6,499 nucleotides of DNA from Actinomycetota bacterium (lineage in GTDB: Bacteria > Actinomycetota > Acidimicrobiia > Acidimicrobiales > CADCSY01): assembly GCA_016178435.1 (NCBI GenBank), contig JACOTK010000039.1:1-6499 (forward strand). Reading direction: 5' to 3'. The notes under the pieces are model-generated. The model was not told where the DNA came from. It worked only from the letters and a program-made list of their open reading frames with translations, and searched no databases. Numbering within the stretch: the first letter of the stretch is position 1; each line of letters opens with the position of its first letter. Shown here one piece after another: positions 1 through 5,573 of this stretch. Position numbers and translations under genes: made by a program.

Positions 1-539
1 CCGCCGAGGCGGGCGACCTGTGTGAGCGGGCCGCCGATCTGGGTTTGGGAGATCAGGGCGATCGGGGTTCCACCGAAGGGCCAGGCACTGCGAGATGCAT
101 CGGCAAGCACGAGACTCGCGGGCAGCGTGAGGAGCATCCACGCGGGCGATGACGGCGCCTGAGGTGATCGCCGTGGCGCGGGTGCGGGGGGCGCAAGGGA
201 GATCACGGCGGCAAGGAAGAATGTCTCGATGGCGACGCCGAGCAGGAAGCCGACAAGGTGGAACTCGGTGACCCAGAAGAGGCCGGGTCCGAGAAACCCC
301 AGACCGACGGCGCTCGCACGGCGGAACCGATCGGGCCACGTTCGCTGCTGCATCGTGGTGGCCATCACCGATGCGCCCACGAGGGCGAGCGGCCACCAGC
401 CGAACGGGGGGAGGCCGCTCGTCAGCAACAGCCCTGCGAGGAAGGGGGTCCCGTAGCTCCGGACGAACGCTCGCAGGCCGGAGACCCTACCGGTTTCGCC
501 CGCCCGACTGAGGTTGTCCACCCGACCTGGGTCGTTCAC
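1..539 (-). CDS. lnt: Apolipoprotein N-acyltransferase, N-terminal part (runs off left edge)
   Basis: Lnt transfers an acyl chain to the N-terminal cysteine of lipoproteins in the membrane, the last step after Lgt and LspA. Only the first ~179 codons are present; the frame is open to the left edge. Visible hallmarks are a hydrophobic start with the family signature LPPFGWWPLA (residues 43-52), further membrane segments near 77-92 and 95-116, and the typical WPFGG...PLTQVARLGG stretch (residues 153-180) that precedes the nitrilase-like domain. That catalytic domain (Glu-Lys-Cys triad) would lie outside the window, so activity cannot be judged. The GTG at 539 overlaps the sortase stop by 4 nt (GTGA), which favours translational coupling. 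A second in-frame GTG at 521 is also possible; neither has a clear Shine-Dalgarno. A Pro/Ala/Arg/Ser-rich loop (about residues 117-133) sits between membrane segments. The family call is confident; the exact start is not. Confidence 0.85.
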   Translation of the reverse strand, partial: MNDPGRVDNLSRAGETGRVSGLRAFVRSYGTPFLAGLLLTSGLPPFGWWPLALVGASVMATTMQQRTWPDRFRRASAVGLGFLGPGLFWVTEFHLVGFLLGVAIETFFLAAVISLAPPAPAPRRSPQAPSSPAWMLLTLPASLVLADASRSAWPFGGTPIALISQTQIGGPLTQVARLG

Positions 540-1246
540 CCGGAGGAGGTGTCGGGCCCGGTCGGCGCCGGGCCGGTCGCGAGTTTCAGGAACACGACAT
601 AGCGATAGCGGGCCGAACCGGGGGGGTGGCACGCGAAGAGCGTTCCTGTGGCATCGGGCGTCTGGTTCACGATCTCCATGGCGTCGGGAGTGACCACCTG
701 GGAGCCGGTGACGACGTAGACGCTTCGCCGCGCGTCGACCGTGAAGATCACCTCGTCGCCGGGCACGAGCTGATCGATGTTGCGGAAGGGTTTGGTCTTC
801 GAGACCCGATGCCCGGCGACCACGACGTTGCCCGGTTGGCCCGGGAGAGCGGTGCCCGGCCAGTGGCTGGGACCGCGATCGATCGATCGAAGCGAGATGC
901 CCTGGTTGAGGGGTGCATCCAGGCCGATCTTGGGGATCTCGATGCGACCGAGCACGATGTGGGGCTCGTCGGCATAGGCGTTCTCGGGCGGGGCCTGTGG
1001 CCTCGGGAGCGAAACGTCAACGACGGCAGGCGCAAGGGTCGTCGTCGTTGTCGTGCCCGAATGCATGGAAGGCTTGAACGCGACGGGTTGGGAGGGTGCC
1101 TCCGATGCCCCGCTGTCGCGCAGGGCGGACACGGCCCCTGCGAGGGCGATGGCAACGACCATGGCGGCAAGGGCTTTCGTCACGACCGCGTGGTGTCGAT
1201 GGGGAGCGCGCATGATCTGTTCGCTTTCCGGCATCACAGGCTCCAT
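536..1246 (-). CDS. Sortase, class E-like (membrane-anchored transpeptidase)
   Basis: Sortases cleave a C-terminal sorting signal on exported proteins and attach them to the cell wall or to each other outside the membrane. The 236-residue product has a short basic His/Arg-rich cytoplasmic tail (1-23), one membrane helix (about 24-43), a Ser/Pro/Thr-rich linker with six consecutive Thr (65-70), then the sortase barrel from about residue 96. Catalytic residues are visible: His146 in VVAGHR, Cys206 in TLFACHPPGS, and Arg215 in the RYVV that follows the Cys by nine residues. The Cys-His-Pro after the active site is typical of actinobacterial class E enzymes, where Thr more often precedes the Cys; here it is Ala. 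The first ATG (1246) lies one base after the hemY stop, suggesting coupling. An ATG at 1234 has a better-placed GGAG and may be the true start, losing four residues. It overlaps lnt downstream by 4 nt. No substrate gene with an obvious sorting signal is in the window. Confidence 0.88.
   Translation of the reverse strand: MEPVMPESEQIMRAPHRHHAVVTKALAAMVVAIALAGAVSALRDSGASEAPSQPVAFKPSMHSGTTTTTTLAPAVVDVSLPRPQAPPENAYADEPHIVLGRIEIPKIGLDAPLNQGISLRSIDRGPSHWPGTALPGQPGNVVVAGHRVSKTKPFRNIDQLVPGDEVIFTVDARRSVYVVTGSQVVTPDAMEIVNQTPDATGTLFACHPPGSARYRYVVFLKLATGPAPTGPDTSSG
1241..1244 (-). promoter_or_regulatory. Shine-Dalgarno GGAG supporting an internal sortase start
   Basis: On the minus strand GGAG ends 6 nt before the in-frame ATG at 1234-1232 and overlaps the first ATG at 1246. 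The upstream ATG itself has no clear ribosome site and would rely on coupling to the hemY stop codon one base away. The start of the sortase is therefore ambiguous between 1246 and 1234. Confidence 0.4.
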
Positions 1247-1247
1247 C

Positions 1248-2651
1248 TTACGGGTTCCCGAGCGCCGCCAACCCCGCGGCCGCCTGACGGCCCGACTGGA
1301 TGCAGGCGGGAATGCCGACTCCCCCCAAGGCGGCGCCGGCGAGCGCCAAGCCGGGGATCGATTCCCCGATCACGACTTTCATCGCTCGCACACGATCGAG
1401 ATGACCGGGAGCGAACTGGGGGAATGCCTCGGGCCAACGTGTGACGCGTGTCTCGATGGGCGTGGCTGTGAGGTTCATCAGTTGTCCGAGCTCGCTCGCC
1501 AACCGGGCGACCAACCCCGCGTCGTCGAGGGCCATCGCCCGTTCGTCGCCGACCCGCCCGGCGGAGATCCGCAACAGCACTCGATTGGGCGCACCAGCCT
1601 CGACATGGGCCCATTTGCTCGATACCCACGAGCAGGCCGTGGTCAGGAAGCCCTCCCCGCGGGGCACGAGGAATCCGCTCCCATCGAGGGGCTCGGGGAA
1701 GTCGCCACGGGCATACGACAGCGCAACCAGTACCACCGATGCGTGCTCGATCGACTCGAAGAACCCGGCCGCATCGGGGGCGATCGACGCGAGCAGGCGT
1801 GCGGTGACGGGGGCGGGCGTTGCCACGATCACCCGGTCGGCATGTTCGACCCCTCGGTGAGTCTCGACCGAGAATCCCTGACCCTCGTGGGCACGGGCGA
1901 GTCCGATCACGGGACTGGCGAGTCGCAGCTCGACGCCCGCCCTGGTGAGCCGATCGTCCAGGGCCTCGACGATGCGGCCGAGCCCGGCGGGGTGGGTGAG
2001 GAAGACCGGAGGCAGCGGTTGACCGGGTGCGGCCTTGGGCGGCCGGTGACGGCGGGAACCGATGACCAGGCTCCGGTGGCTCGCCGCCAGGTCGGCAAGC
2101 TGGGGAGCGACCGAGCGAATGCCGAGTTGGTCGGTGTCGCCCGCGTTGATCCCGCCGACCAGCGGGTCGACCAGTCGCTCGTGCACCTCGTCGCCGAGGC
2201 GCCTGCGAACGAGGGCGCCCAGGGCGACGTCGCCCTGGAGGGTCCCACCCGGCAGGAGTGGCTCGACCGCTGCCCGAAGGAGCCCGCCGATCGAGAGGAT
2301 GCCCGAGCGCGCCACGGCGATGAAATCGGTCGGGATGCCCAGCATCAATCCCGCCGGGAGGCGCCGAAGTCGCCCGCGCGACCAGAGGTGGGCCGTCCCG
2401 TGGTTTGGGCTCACCAACTCCCCGTCGATACCGAGCTCCCGGCACAGCGTGATCGCCTCGGGTCGTCGCGCCAGGAACGCATCGGGACCGGTGTCGAGGG
2501 CCAGGTCGCCGAAGGGCTCGGTGTGCAACTTTCCCCCGAGGCGCTCGCTCGATTCGAGAACGGTGACGGTGAGGCCCGGACGGTCGGCGAGCTCGTGCGC
2601 CGCAGCGAGCCCGGCGATACCTCCACCGATGATGACGACCCGTTCGCTCAT
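1248..2651 (-). CDS. hemY: Coproporphyrinogen III / protoporphyrinogen IX oxidase (HemY/CgoX family)
   Basis: This FAD enzyme removes six electrons from a porphyrinogen using oxygen. In Gram-positive lineages the usual substrate is coproporphyrinogen III, so the product would be coproporphyrin III for the ferrochelatase encoded just upstream. The 467-residue length matches soluble HemY (about 470). The N-terminus has the dinucleotide-binding VVIIGGGIAGLAAAHEL (residues 5-21) and an ESSERLGGKLHT motif (33-44), followed by LDTGPDAFL. The middle has DPLVGGINAGD, and the C-terminus has the FAD-closing motif GVGIPACIQSGRQAA (444-458). The usual Asp of GIPDC is Ala449 here. No signal peptide or membrane helix is evident. 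The ATG at 2651 has only a weak purine-rich stretch upstream. It sits 49 nt after hemH and 1 nt before the sortase, inside the hem operon. Copro- versus protoporphyrinogen preference cannot be read directly; the former is inferred from the neighbouring ferrochelatase type. Confidence 0.93.
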   Translation of the reverse strand: MSERVVIIGGGIAGLAAAHELADRPGLTVTVLESSERLGGKLHTEPFGDLALDTGPDAFLARRPEAITLCRELGIDGELVSPNHGTAHLWSRGRLRRLPAGLMLGIPTDFIAVARSGILSIGGLLRAAVEPLLPGGTLQGDVALGALVRRRLGDEVHERLVDPLVGGINAGDTDQLGIRSVAPQLADLAASHRSLVIGSRRHRPPKAAPGQPLPPVFLTHPAGLGRIVEALDDRLTRAGVELRLASPVIGLARAHEGQGFSVETHRGVEHADRVIVATPAPVTARLLASIAPDAAGFFESIEHASVVLVALSYARGDFPEPLDGSGFLVPRGEGFLTTACSWVSSKWAHVEAGAPNRVLLRISAGRVGDERAMALDDAGLVARLASELGQLMNLTATPIETRVTRWPEAFPQFAPGHLDRVRAMKVVIGESIPGLALAGAALGGVGIPACIQSGRQAAAGLAALGNP

Positions 2652-2700
2652 CGCCCGGCCCGTCCCGAGATGTCGCCCACGAGTGGTCCCGACCCGTTGC

Positions 2701-3645
2701 TCACGAGCCGATGGGGGAGAGGGAGTCGTCCTCGGCGATCAGACGCTCGGCGAGCGCTGCCATCACGAGGGTGTCGTCGTTGGGCACCCTCGTGCGGGTG
2801 AAGGCCAGACCGACCTGCTCGGCGATCCGGGCTGCCTCGATGTCGAGGTCGTAGAGCACCTCGAGATGATCGGACACGAAGCCGCACGGACATACAAGGA
2901 CCCCGCCGGTCCGACCGTCTGTTGCCAGATCTCGGATGACCTGAAGGATGTCGGGACCGACCCATGGTTCGGGGGAACGGCCGGCACTCTGCCACGCCAA
3001 CGCCCAGTCCGTGGTGTCCAGGCCGACCTGCCGGGCGACCGCTTCTCCCGTGGCCCGGAGCTGAGCGGGGTAGGGGTCGCCGCCGTCGATGACCCGCTGT
3101 GGAAGTGAGTGGGCGGTGAAGAGCACCTTGGTCGCCCGAGGCATCGTCGAGAGCCCGGTGGCCACCTGGTCGGACAGGAAGCCGACATAGGCGGGCTCGA
3201 CATGCCAGCTGTCGATGGCTCCGACGGGCAGGCTCGGGTCGAGCAGGCCCGCATGGGTCCTCATCCGCCCGAGGTACTCGCCGACCGACGCGGCGCTGAA
3301 GTGGGGGGCGAGCACGAGGCCGAGCAGGCGCCCCACTCCGAGCCCGACCAGATGCTCGACGGCCTCCTCGATGAAGGGCTCGGCGTGCTTGAGCCCGATC
3401 TCGACGACGTAGCGGTCAGGGGCACGATCCTGCAGCATTCGGTGGAGCATGCGCGCCTGCGCCTTCGTGCGTTCGGCGAGGGGTGAGACCCCCCCGATCG
3501 CCTGATAGCGGCGGGTCAGCTCGTCGAGCAGCTCAGGGGTGGGCGGCCTGCCCCTGCGTACATGGGTGTAGTACGCCTCGATGTCCTCGGGTCGACCGGG
3601 GGTGCCATAGGCCATGACCACGACCCCCACGGTCCCGCCGTTCAC
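2701..3645 (-). CDS. hemH: Coproporphyrin III ferrochelatase
   Basis: HemH/CpfC inserts Fe(II) into a porphyrin, here most likely coproporphyrin III. The 314-residue product is strikingly close to the soluble Bacillus subtilis enzyme as I recall it, with the same residue numbering: Tyr13 in VMAYGTP, Arg30-Arg31 in YYTHVRRGR, YQAIGGVSPLAERT (47-60), IGLKHAEPFIE, then LAPHFS. The catalytic His179 is in TAHSLPQRV, and Glu262 is in DHLEVLYD. WQSAGRSPEPWVGPD (218-232) is also diagnostic. The only two cysteines are Cys252 and Cys254 in VCPCGFVSDHLE, beside the active-site Glu; the four-Cys iron-sulphur set of mycobacterial enzymes is absent. The frame is open much further upstream, but that part overlaps hemE. 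The GTG at 3645 is chosen because GGGGGAG lies 5 nt before it and the protein then aligns from its N-terminus with the family. It begins 25 nt after hemE and ends 49 nt before hemY. Confidence 0.94.
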   Translation of the reverse strand: MNGGTVGVVVMAYGTPGRPEDIEAYYTHVRRGRPPTPELLDELTRRYQAIGGVSPLAERTKAQARMLHRMLQDRAPDRYVVEIGLKHAEPFIEEAVEHLVGLGVGRLLGLVLAPHFSAASVGEYLGRMRTHAGLLDPSLPVGAIDSWHVEPAYVGFLSDQVATGLSTMPRATKVLFTAHSLPQRVIDGGDPYPAQLRATGEAVARQVGLDTTDWALAWQSAGRSPEPWVGPDILQVIRDLATDGRTGGVLVCPCGFVSDHLEVLYDLDIEAARIAEQVGLAFTRTRVPNDDTLVMAALAERLIAEDDSLSPIGS

Positions 3646-3650
3646 CCGTG

Positions 3651-3657
3651 CTCCCCC
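3651..3657 (-). promoter_or_regulatory. Ribosome binding site fixing the GTG start of hemH
   Basis: On the minus strand GGGGGAG is followed by a 5-nt spacer (CACGG) and the GTG at 3645-3643. This is the strongest start signal in the haem cluster and rules out the longer reading frame that would overlap hemE. Confidence 0.7.
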
Positions 3658-3670
3658 TTCTGCCGGCGGC

Positions 3671-4729
3671 TCATGTGCCGGCCGTTTCGGGATCGCGGGC
3701 GTGAACCAGGTCGACCACGCGGCGCAGGGCGTCGGGATCCGTGTCGGGCATGACGCCCCAGCCCAGGTTGAACACGTGACCGGGTAGGCCCTTGGCGTCA
3801 CGGAGGACGTCGCCGACCTTGGTGTCGAGCACCTCGGGGGGGGCGAACAGGGCGGTGGGGTCCAGATTTCCCTGCACGGCCTTGTCCGGGCCGATGATCG
3901 ACGACGCCCGTCCCAGCGGCGTGCGCCAGTCGACGCCGACGACGTCGGCGCCCGCTTCGGCCATGGCGCCCAGCAGATGGCCCGCACCCACCCCGAAATG
4001 GATCCGCGGCACGTCGAGCTCGGCGAGGCCGGCGAAGATTCGTCGGGAGGCGGGAAGCACGTGACGGCGGTAGTCGGCCTCGGACAGTGCGCCCACCCAG
4101 GAGTCGAAGAGCTGCACGGCTCGGGCACCGGCTGCCACCTGGGCCCGGAGTGTCGCGAGCGCCATGTCGGCCAGGCGGTTCGCAAGGTCCTCCCAGACCT
4201 CGGGCTCGCCGTACATGAGGGCCTTGGTGTGGACGTACTCCTTCGAGCGGCCGCCCTCGACCAGGTAGCTGGCCACCGTGAACGGAGCGCCCGCAAACCC
4301 GATGAGCGGGACTTCCGGGCTGAGCTCGGCGGTCACCATGCGCACGGCCTCGAGGACATAGGGCAGGTCGATCTCGGGCTCGATCGGCCGGAGACGTGCA
4401 AGGTCGGCCCTGGTGCGGAAGGGAACCTCGATCACGGGGCCCTTCCCCGGGTGCACATCGATGCCCGCAACGATCGATTGGACGGGTGTGATGATGTCGG
4501 AGAAGAGAATGGCGGCGTCCACGCCCAGGCGACGGACCGGTTGCAGCGTCACCTCGGCGGCAACCTCGGGTCGGCGGATCATGTCGGAAAAGGTGTGCTG
4601 CTCACGGACGGCCCGGTATTCGGGGAGCGATCGGCCGGCCTGGCGCATGAACCAGACGGGAACCCGGCTCGCCGGGAGTCTGCGACAGGCAGCCAGGAAC
4701 GGAGGCAGGGTCTCGTCGGCGGCATTCAC
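3671..4729 (-). CDS. hemE: Uroporphyrinogen decarboxylase
   Basis: HemE removes four carboxyl groups from the acetate side chains of uroporphyrinogen III to give coproporphyrinogen III, in the cytosol and without a cofactor. The 352-residue product fits the family length. Visible motifs are VPVWFMRQAGRSLPEYR (residues 23-39, with substrate-binding Arg29 and Arg33), the catalytic-pocket Asp78 in ILFSDIITP, Tyr155 in FAGAPFTVASYLVEGG, LFDSWVGALS (207-216), and GVDWRTPL. Near the C-terminus the family motif FNLGHG reads FNLGWG: Trp324 replaces the conserved His. The GTG at 4729 is selected because the protein then starts where relatives start and because longer versions run across a divergent gene. 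An in-frame GTG at 4738 is an alternative. Neither has a Shine-Dalgarno, so a leaderless or near-leaderless mRNA is possible. It is the first gene of the hemE-hemH-hemY run. Confidence 0.93.
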   Translation of the reverse strand: MNAADETLPPFLAACRRLPASRVPVWFMRQAGRSLPEYRAVREQHTFSDMIRRPEVAAEVTLQPVRRLGVDAAILFSDIITPVQSIVAGIDVHPGKGPVIEVPFRTRADLARLRPIEPEIDLPYVLEAVRMVTAELSPEVPLIGFAGAPFTVASYLVEGGRSKEYVHTKALMYGEPEVWEDLANRLADMALATLRAQVAAGARAVQLFDSWVGALSEADYRRHVLPASRRIFAGLAELDVPRIHFGVGAGHLLGAMAEAGADVVGVDWRTPLGRASSIIGPDKAVQGNLDPTALFAPPEVLDTKVGDVLRDAKGLPGHVFNLGWGVMPDTDPDALRRVVDLVHARDPETAGT

Positions 4730-4765
4730 GCATGACACGGTATCGGGGCCTGTCAGGATGGACCT
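4730..4765. promoter_or_regulatory. Short divergent spacer between hemE and a small plus-strand gene
   Basis: Only 36 nt separate the hemE GTG (minus) and the ATG at 4766 (plus). The plus-strand gene has AGGA at 4755-4758, 7 nt before its ATG. On the minus side CTGACA (4756-4751) and TGTCAT (4737-4732) resemble -35 and -10 hexamers, but the 13-nt spacing is too short to be convincing. At least one promoter must overlap the opposite coding region, or hemE transcripts start at or next to the GTG. Confidence 0.35.
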
Positions 4766-5017
4766 ATGCGACGATCGATCGACGATGCCCGAGAGGCCCA
4801 CCCCGATGGCGACCGGGACAAACCCCGGGTCTCCTGGATGGTGCAGATCAGTGACGATTGCGAGGGCTGCGATGACCTTCGTGTGATGCTGACCGTCGAG
4901 GAGGTCGGTCGCGCCGGCACGGGTCTCGTCGCTCATCTCGACGCCGAGGGAGCCCGACGTCTCCGCGGCTCGGTCGCCGATGCCCTCCGGGAGGTGGGCG
5001 AGGACCCCGGTCGCTGA
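4766..5017 (+). CDS. Small conserved-looking protein of unknown function with a CxxC pair
   Basis: I do not recognise a named family. The 83-residue product starts with a charged segment (MRRSIDDAREAHPDGDRDK), continues with a hydrophobic strand-like WMVQISDDCEGCDDLRVMLTVEEV (24-47) that holds Cys32 and Cys35, and ends with an amphipathic helix-like ARRLRGSVADALREVGE (63-79). It has no signal peptide or membrane segment. It looks genuinely coding: third codon positions are strongly G/C, an AGGA ribosome site stands 7 nt before the ATG, and it exactly fills the space between the hemE start and the convergent MarR gene (6 nt between stop codons). The pattern (short beta strands then a helix) is like small actinobacterial proteins of unknown function. 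The CxxC could bind metal or be redox-active, but two cysteines alone prove neither. A shadow frame of the longer open hemE reading is the main alternative, judged less likely. Confidence 0.65.
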   Translation: MRRSIDDAREAHPDGDRDKPRVSWMVQISDDCEGCDDLRVMLTVEEVGRAGTGLVAHLDAEGARRLRGSVADALREVGEDPGR

Positions 5018-5027
5018 GACGACTCAG
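5014..5027. terminator. Small hairpin across two convergent stop codons
   Basis: CTGAG (5014-5018), loop ACGA, CTCAG (5023-5027) form a 5-bp symmetric hairpin that contains the end of the small plus-strand gene and the last codon of the MarR gene. Being symmetric, it could act in both directions, but the stem is short and there is no T-tract, so it is only a weak candidate for a bidirectional terminator. Confidence 0.25.
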
Positions 5028-5491
5028 GGCGGCGTGACCAATTCCCGATCGGAGCCGTCACGCAGGATTCGCAGGTCGGCGGCCAACTGGTTCACCCGGT
5101 CCGTGCCCAGGGGGTCGACGAGGTGCTTCTGGATGCTGGCCGTGTGCGACGGCAGCGCCTTTTCGACAGCCTCCGCGCCCGCGTCGGTCAGGACGGCATG
5201 GAGCACACGACGGTCCACCGGACACGCCTGGCGGGTGACCAGCCCCGCCTCTTCCATGCGATCGATCACACGGGTGAGCCCGCTTGTGCTGAGGACGATC
5301 TCCGATGCGAGGTCGCTCATCCTCAGGTGGCGTTCGGGGCTGCCGGCGAGGCGAAGGAGCACCTCGAACCAGGTGAGGGGCAGACCGGTCTCGGCTTCCA
5401 GGTCGCGCCCCACCGATGCGGTGAGGGCGGCATGTGCCTCCAGCAACAGACCGAAGGCCGTGATCCGGGCGTCATCGCAGTACCCCGACAA
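5024..5491 (-). CDS. MarR-family transcriptional regulator
   Basis: MarR proteins are homodimeric winged helix-turn-helix regulators, mostly repressors released by a small ligand or by cysteine oxidation. The 155-residue product fits. There is an N-terminal dimer helix (about 8-34), a winged helix domain (about 40-105) with recognition-helix sequence STSGLTRVIDRMEEAGLV (68-85), the wing signature DRR at 93-95, HAVLTDAGAEAV, then C-terminal dimerisation helices. Cys5 and Cys90 are the only cysteines; Cys90 lies just before the wing, so redox sensing is possible but not shown. The start is a TTG at 5491 with GGGAG 4 nt before it; no ATG or GTG gives a full N-terminus. It is divergent from yceI across 82 nt, the usual layout of an autoregulated repressor and its target. 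The ligand cannot be predicted from sequence. Confidence 0.92.
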   Translation of the reverse strand: MSGYCDDARITAFGLLLEAHAALTASVGRDLEAETGLPLTWFEVLLRLAGSPERHLRMSDLASEIVLSTSGLTRVIDRMEEAGLVTRQACPVDRRVLHAVLTDAGAEAVEKALPSHTASIQKHLVDPLGTDRVNQLAADLRILRDGSDRELVTPP

Positions 5492-5495
5492 GTTT

Positions 5496-5500
5496 CTCCC
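5496..5500 (-). promoter_or_regulatory. Ribosome binding site supporting the TTG start of the MarR gene
   Basis: Minus-strand GGGAG (within GAAGGGAG) is followed by AAAC and the TTG at 5491-5489. The slightly short spacing and weak TTG start would keep regulator levels low, as is common for autoregulated repressors. Confidence 0.6.
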
Positions 5501-5504
5501 TTCG

Positions 5505-5545
5505 CGGAATATAGTTGTGTATACAATAGTTGCTCAGACAACAGT
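5505..5545. promoter_or_regulatory. Divergent promoter/operator between the MarR gene and yceI
   Basis: This AT-rich island stands out from GC-rich surroundings and lies in the 82-nt spacer of a MarR-yceI divergent pair. It has a perfect 8-bp palindrome TGTATACA (5518-5525), arms TTGT (5515-5518) and ACAA (5523-5526), a direct repeat ATAGTTG at 5511-5517 and 5526-5532 (15-bp register), and a second inverted repeat GTTG (5529-5532) / CAAC (5539-5542). TACAAT (5522-5527, plus) and TATATT (5513-5508, minus) resemble -10 boxes, so repressor binding here would block both promoters. No -35 element could be placed with confidence. The operator call rests on position and symmetry, not on a known site. 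Confidence 0.6.
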
Positions 5546-5573
5546 AACCCCAGCCAACCAAAAGGAGTCACTC

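Noticed and set aside
229..602. Two plus-strand open frames near the left edge
   Set aside because: They are antisense to the Lnt coding sequence, which has diagnostic motifs, and their own products show none.
876..892. GATC-rich run CGATCGATCGATCGA
   Set aside because: It encodes the sortase residues around SIDRG and appears to be ordinary codon use; there is no array or methylation-site cluster beyond this.
2652..2700. 49-nt gap between hemH and hemY as a terminator or promoter
   Set aside because: No convincing hairpin, T-run or promoter hexamers were seen; it is more likely a plain intra-operon spacer.
1053..2801. Long plus-strand open frame (582 codons) opposite hemY and the sortase
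   Set aside because: Its translation is rich in Arg, Gly, Asp and Pro with no recognisable domain, and the minus strand encodes clear HemY and sortase motifs. It is an antisense shadow of GC-rich codons.
3646..4296. Extension of the hemH frame upstream to 4296
   Set aside because: The extra 217 residues overlap hemE and show no domain; a strong ribosome site and family alignment fix the start at 3645.
4730..4936. Extension of hemE to an ATG at 4936
   Set aside because: The added 69 residues do not resemble HemE, overlap the small divergent gene, and make the protein longer than the family.
4980..5573. Upstream extension of the yceI frame to 4980
   Set aside because: It reads antisense through the MarR gene and the operator spacer; the ATG at 5574 has an excellent ribosome site and gives the family length.
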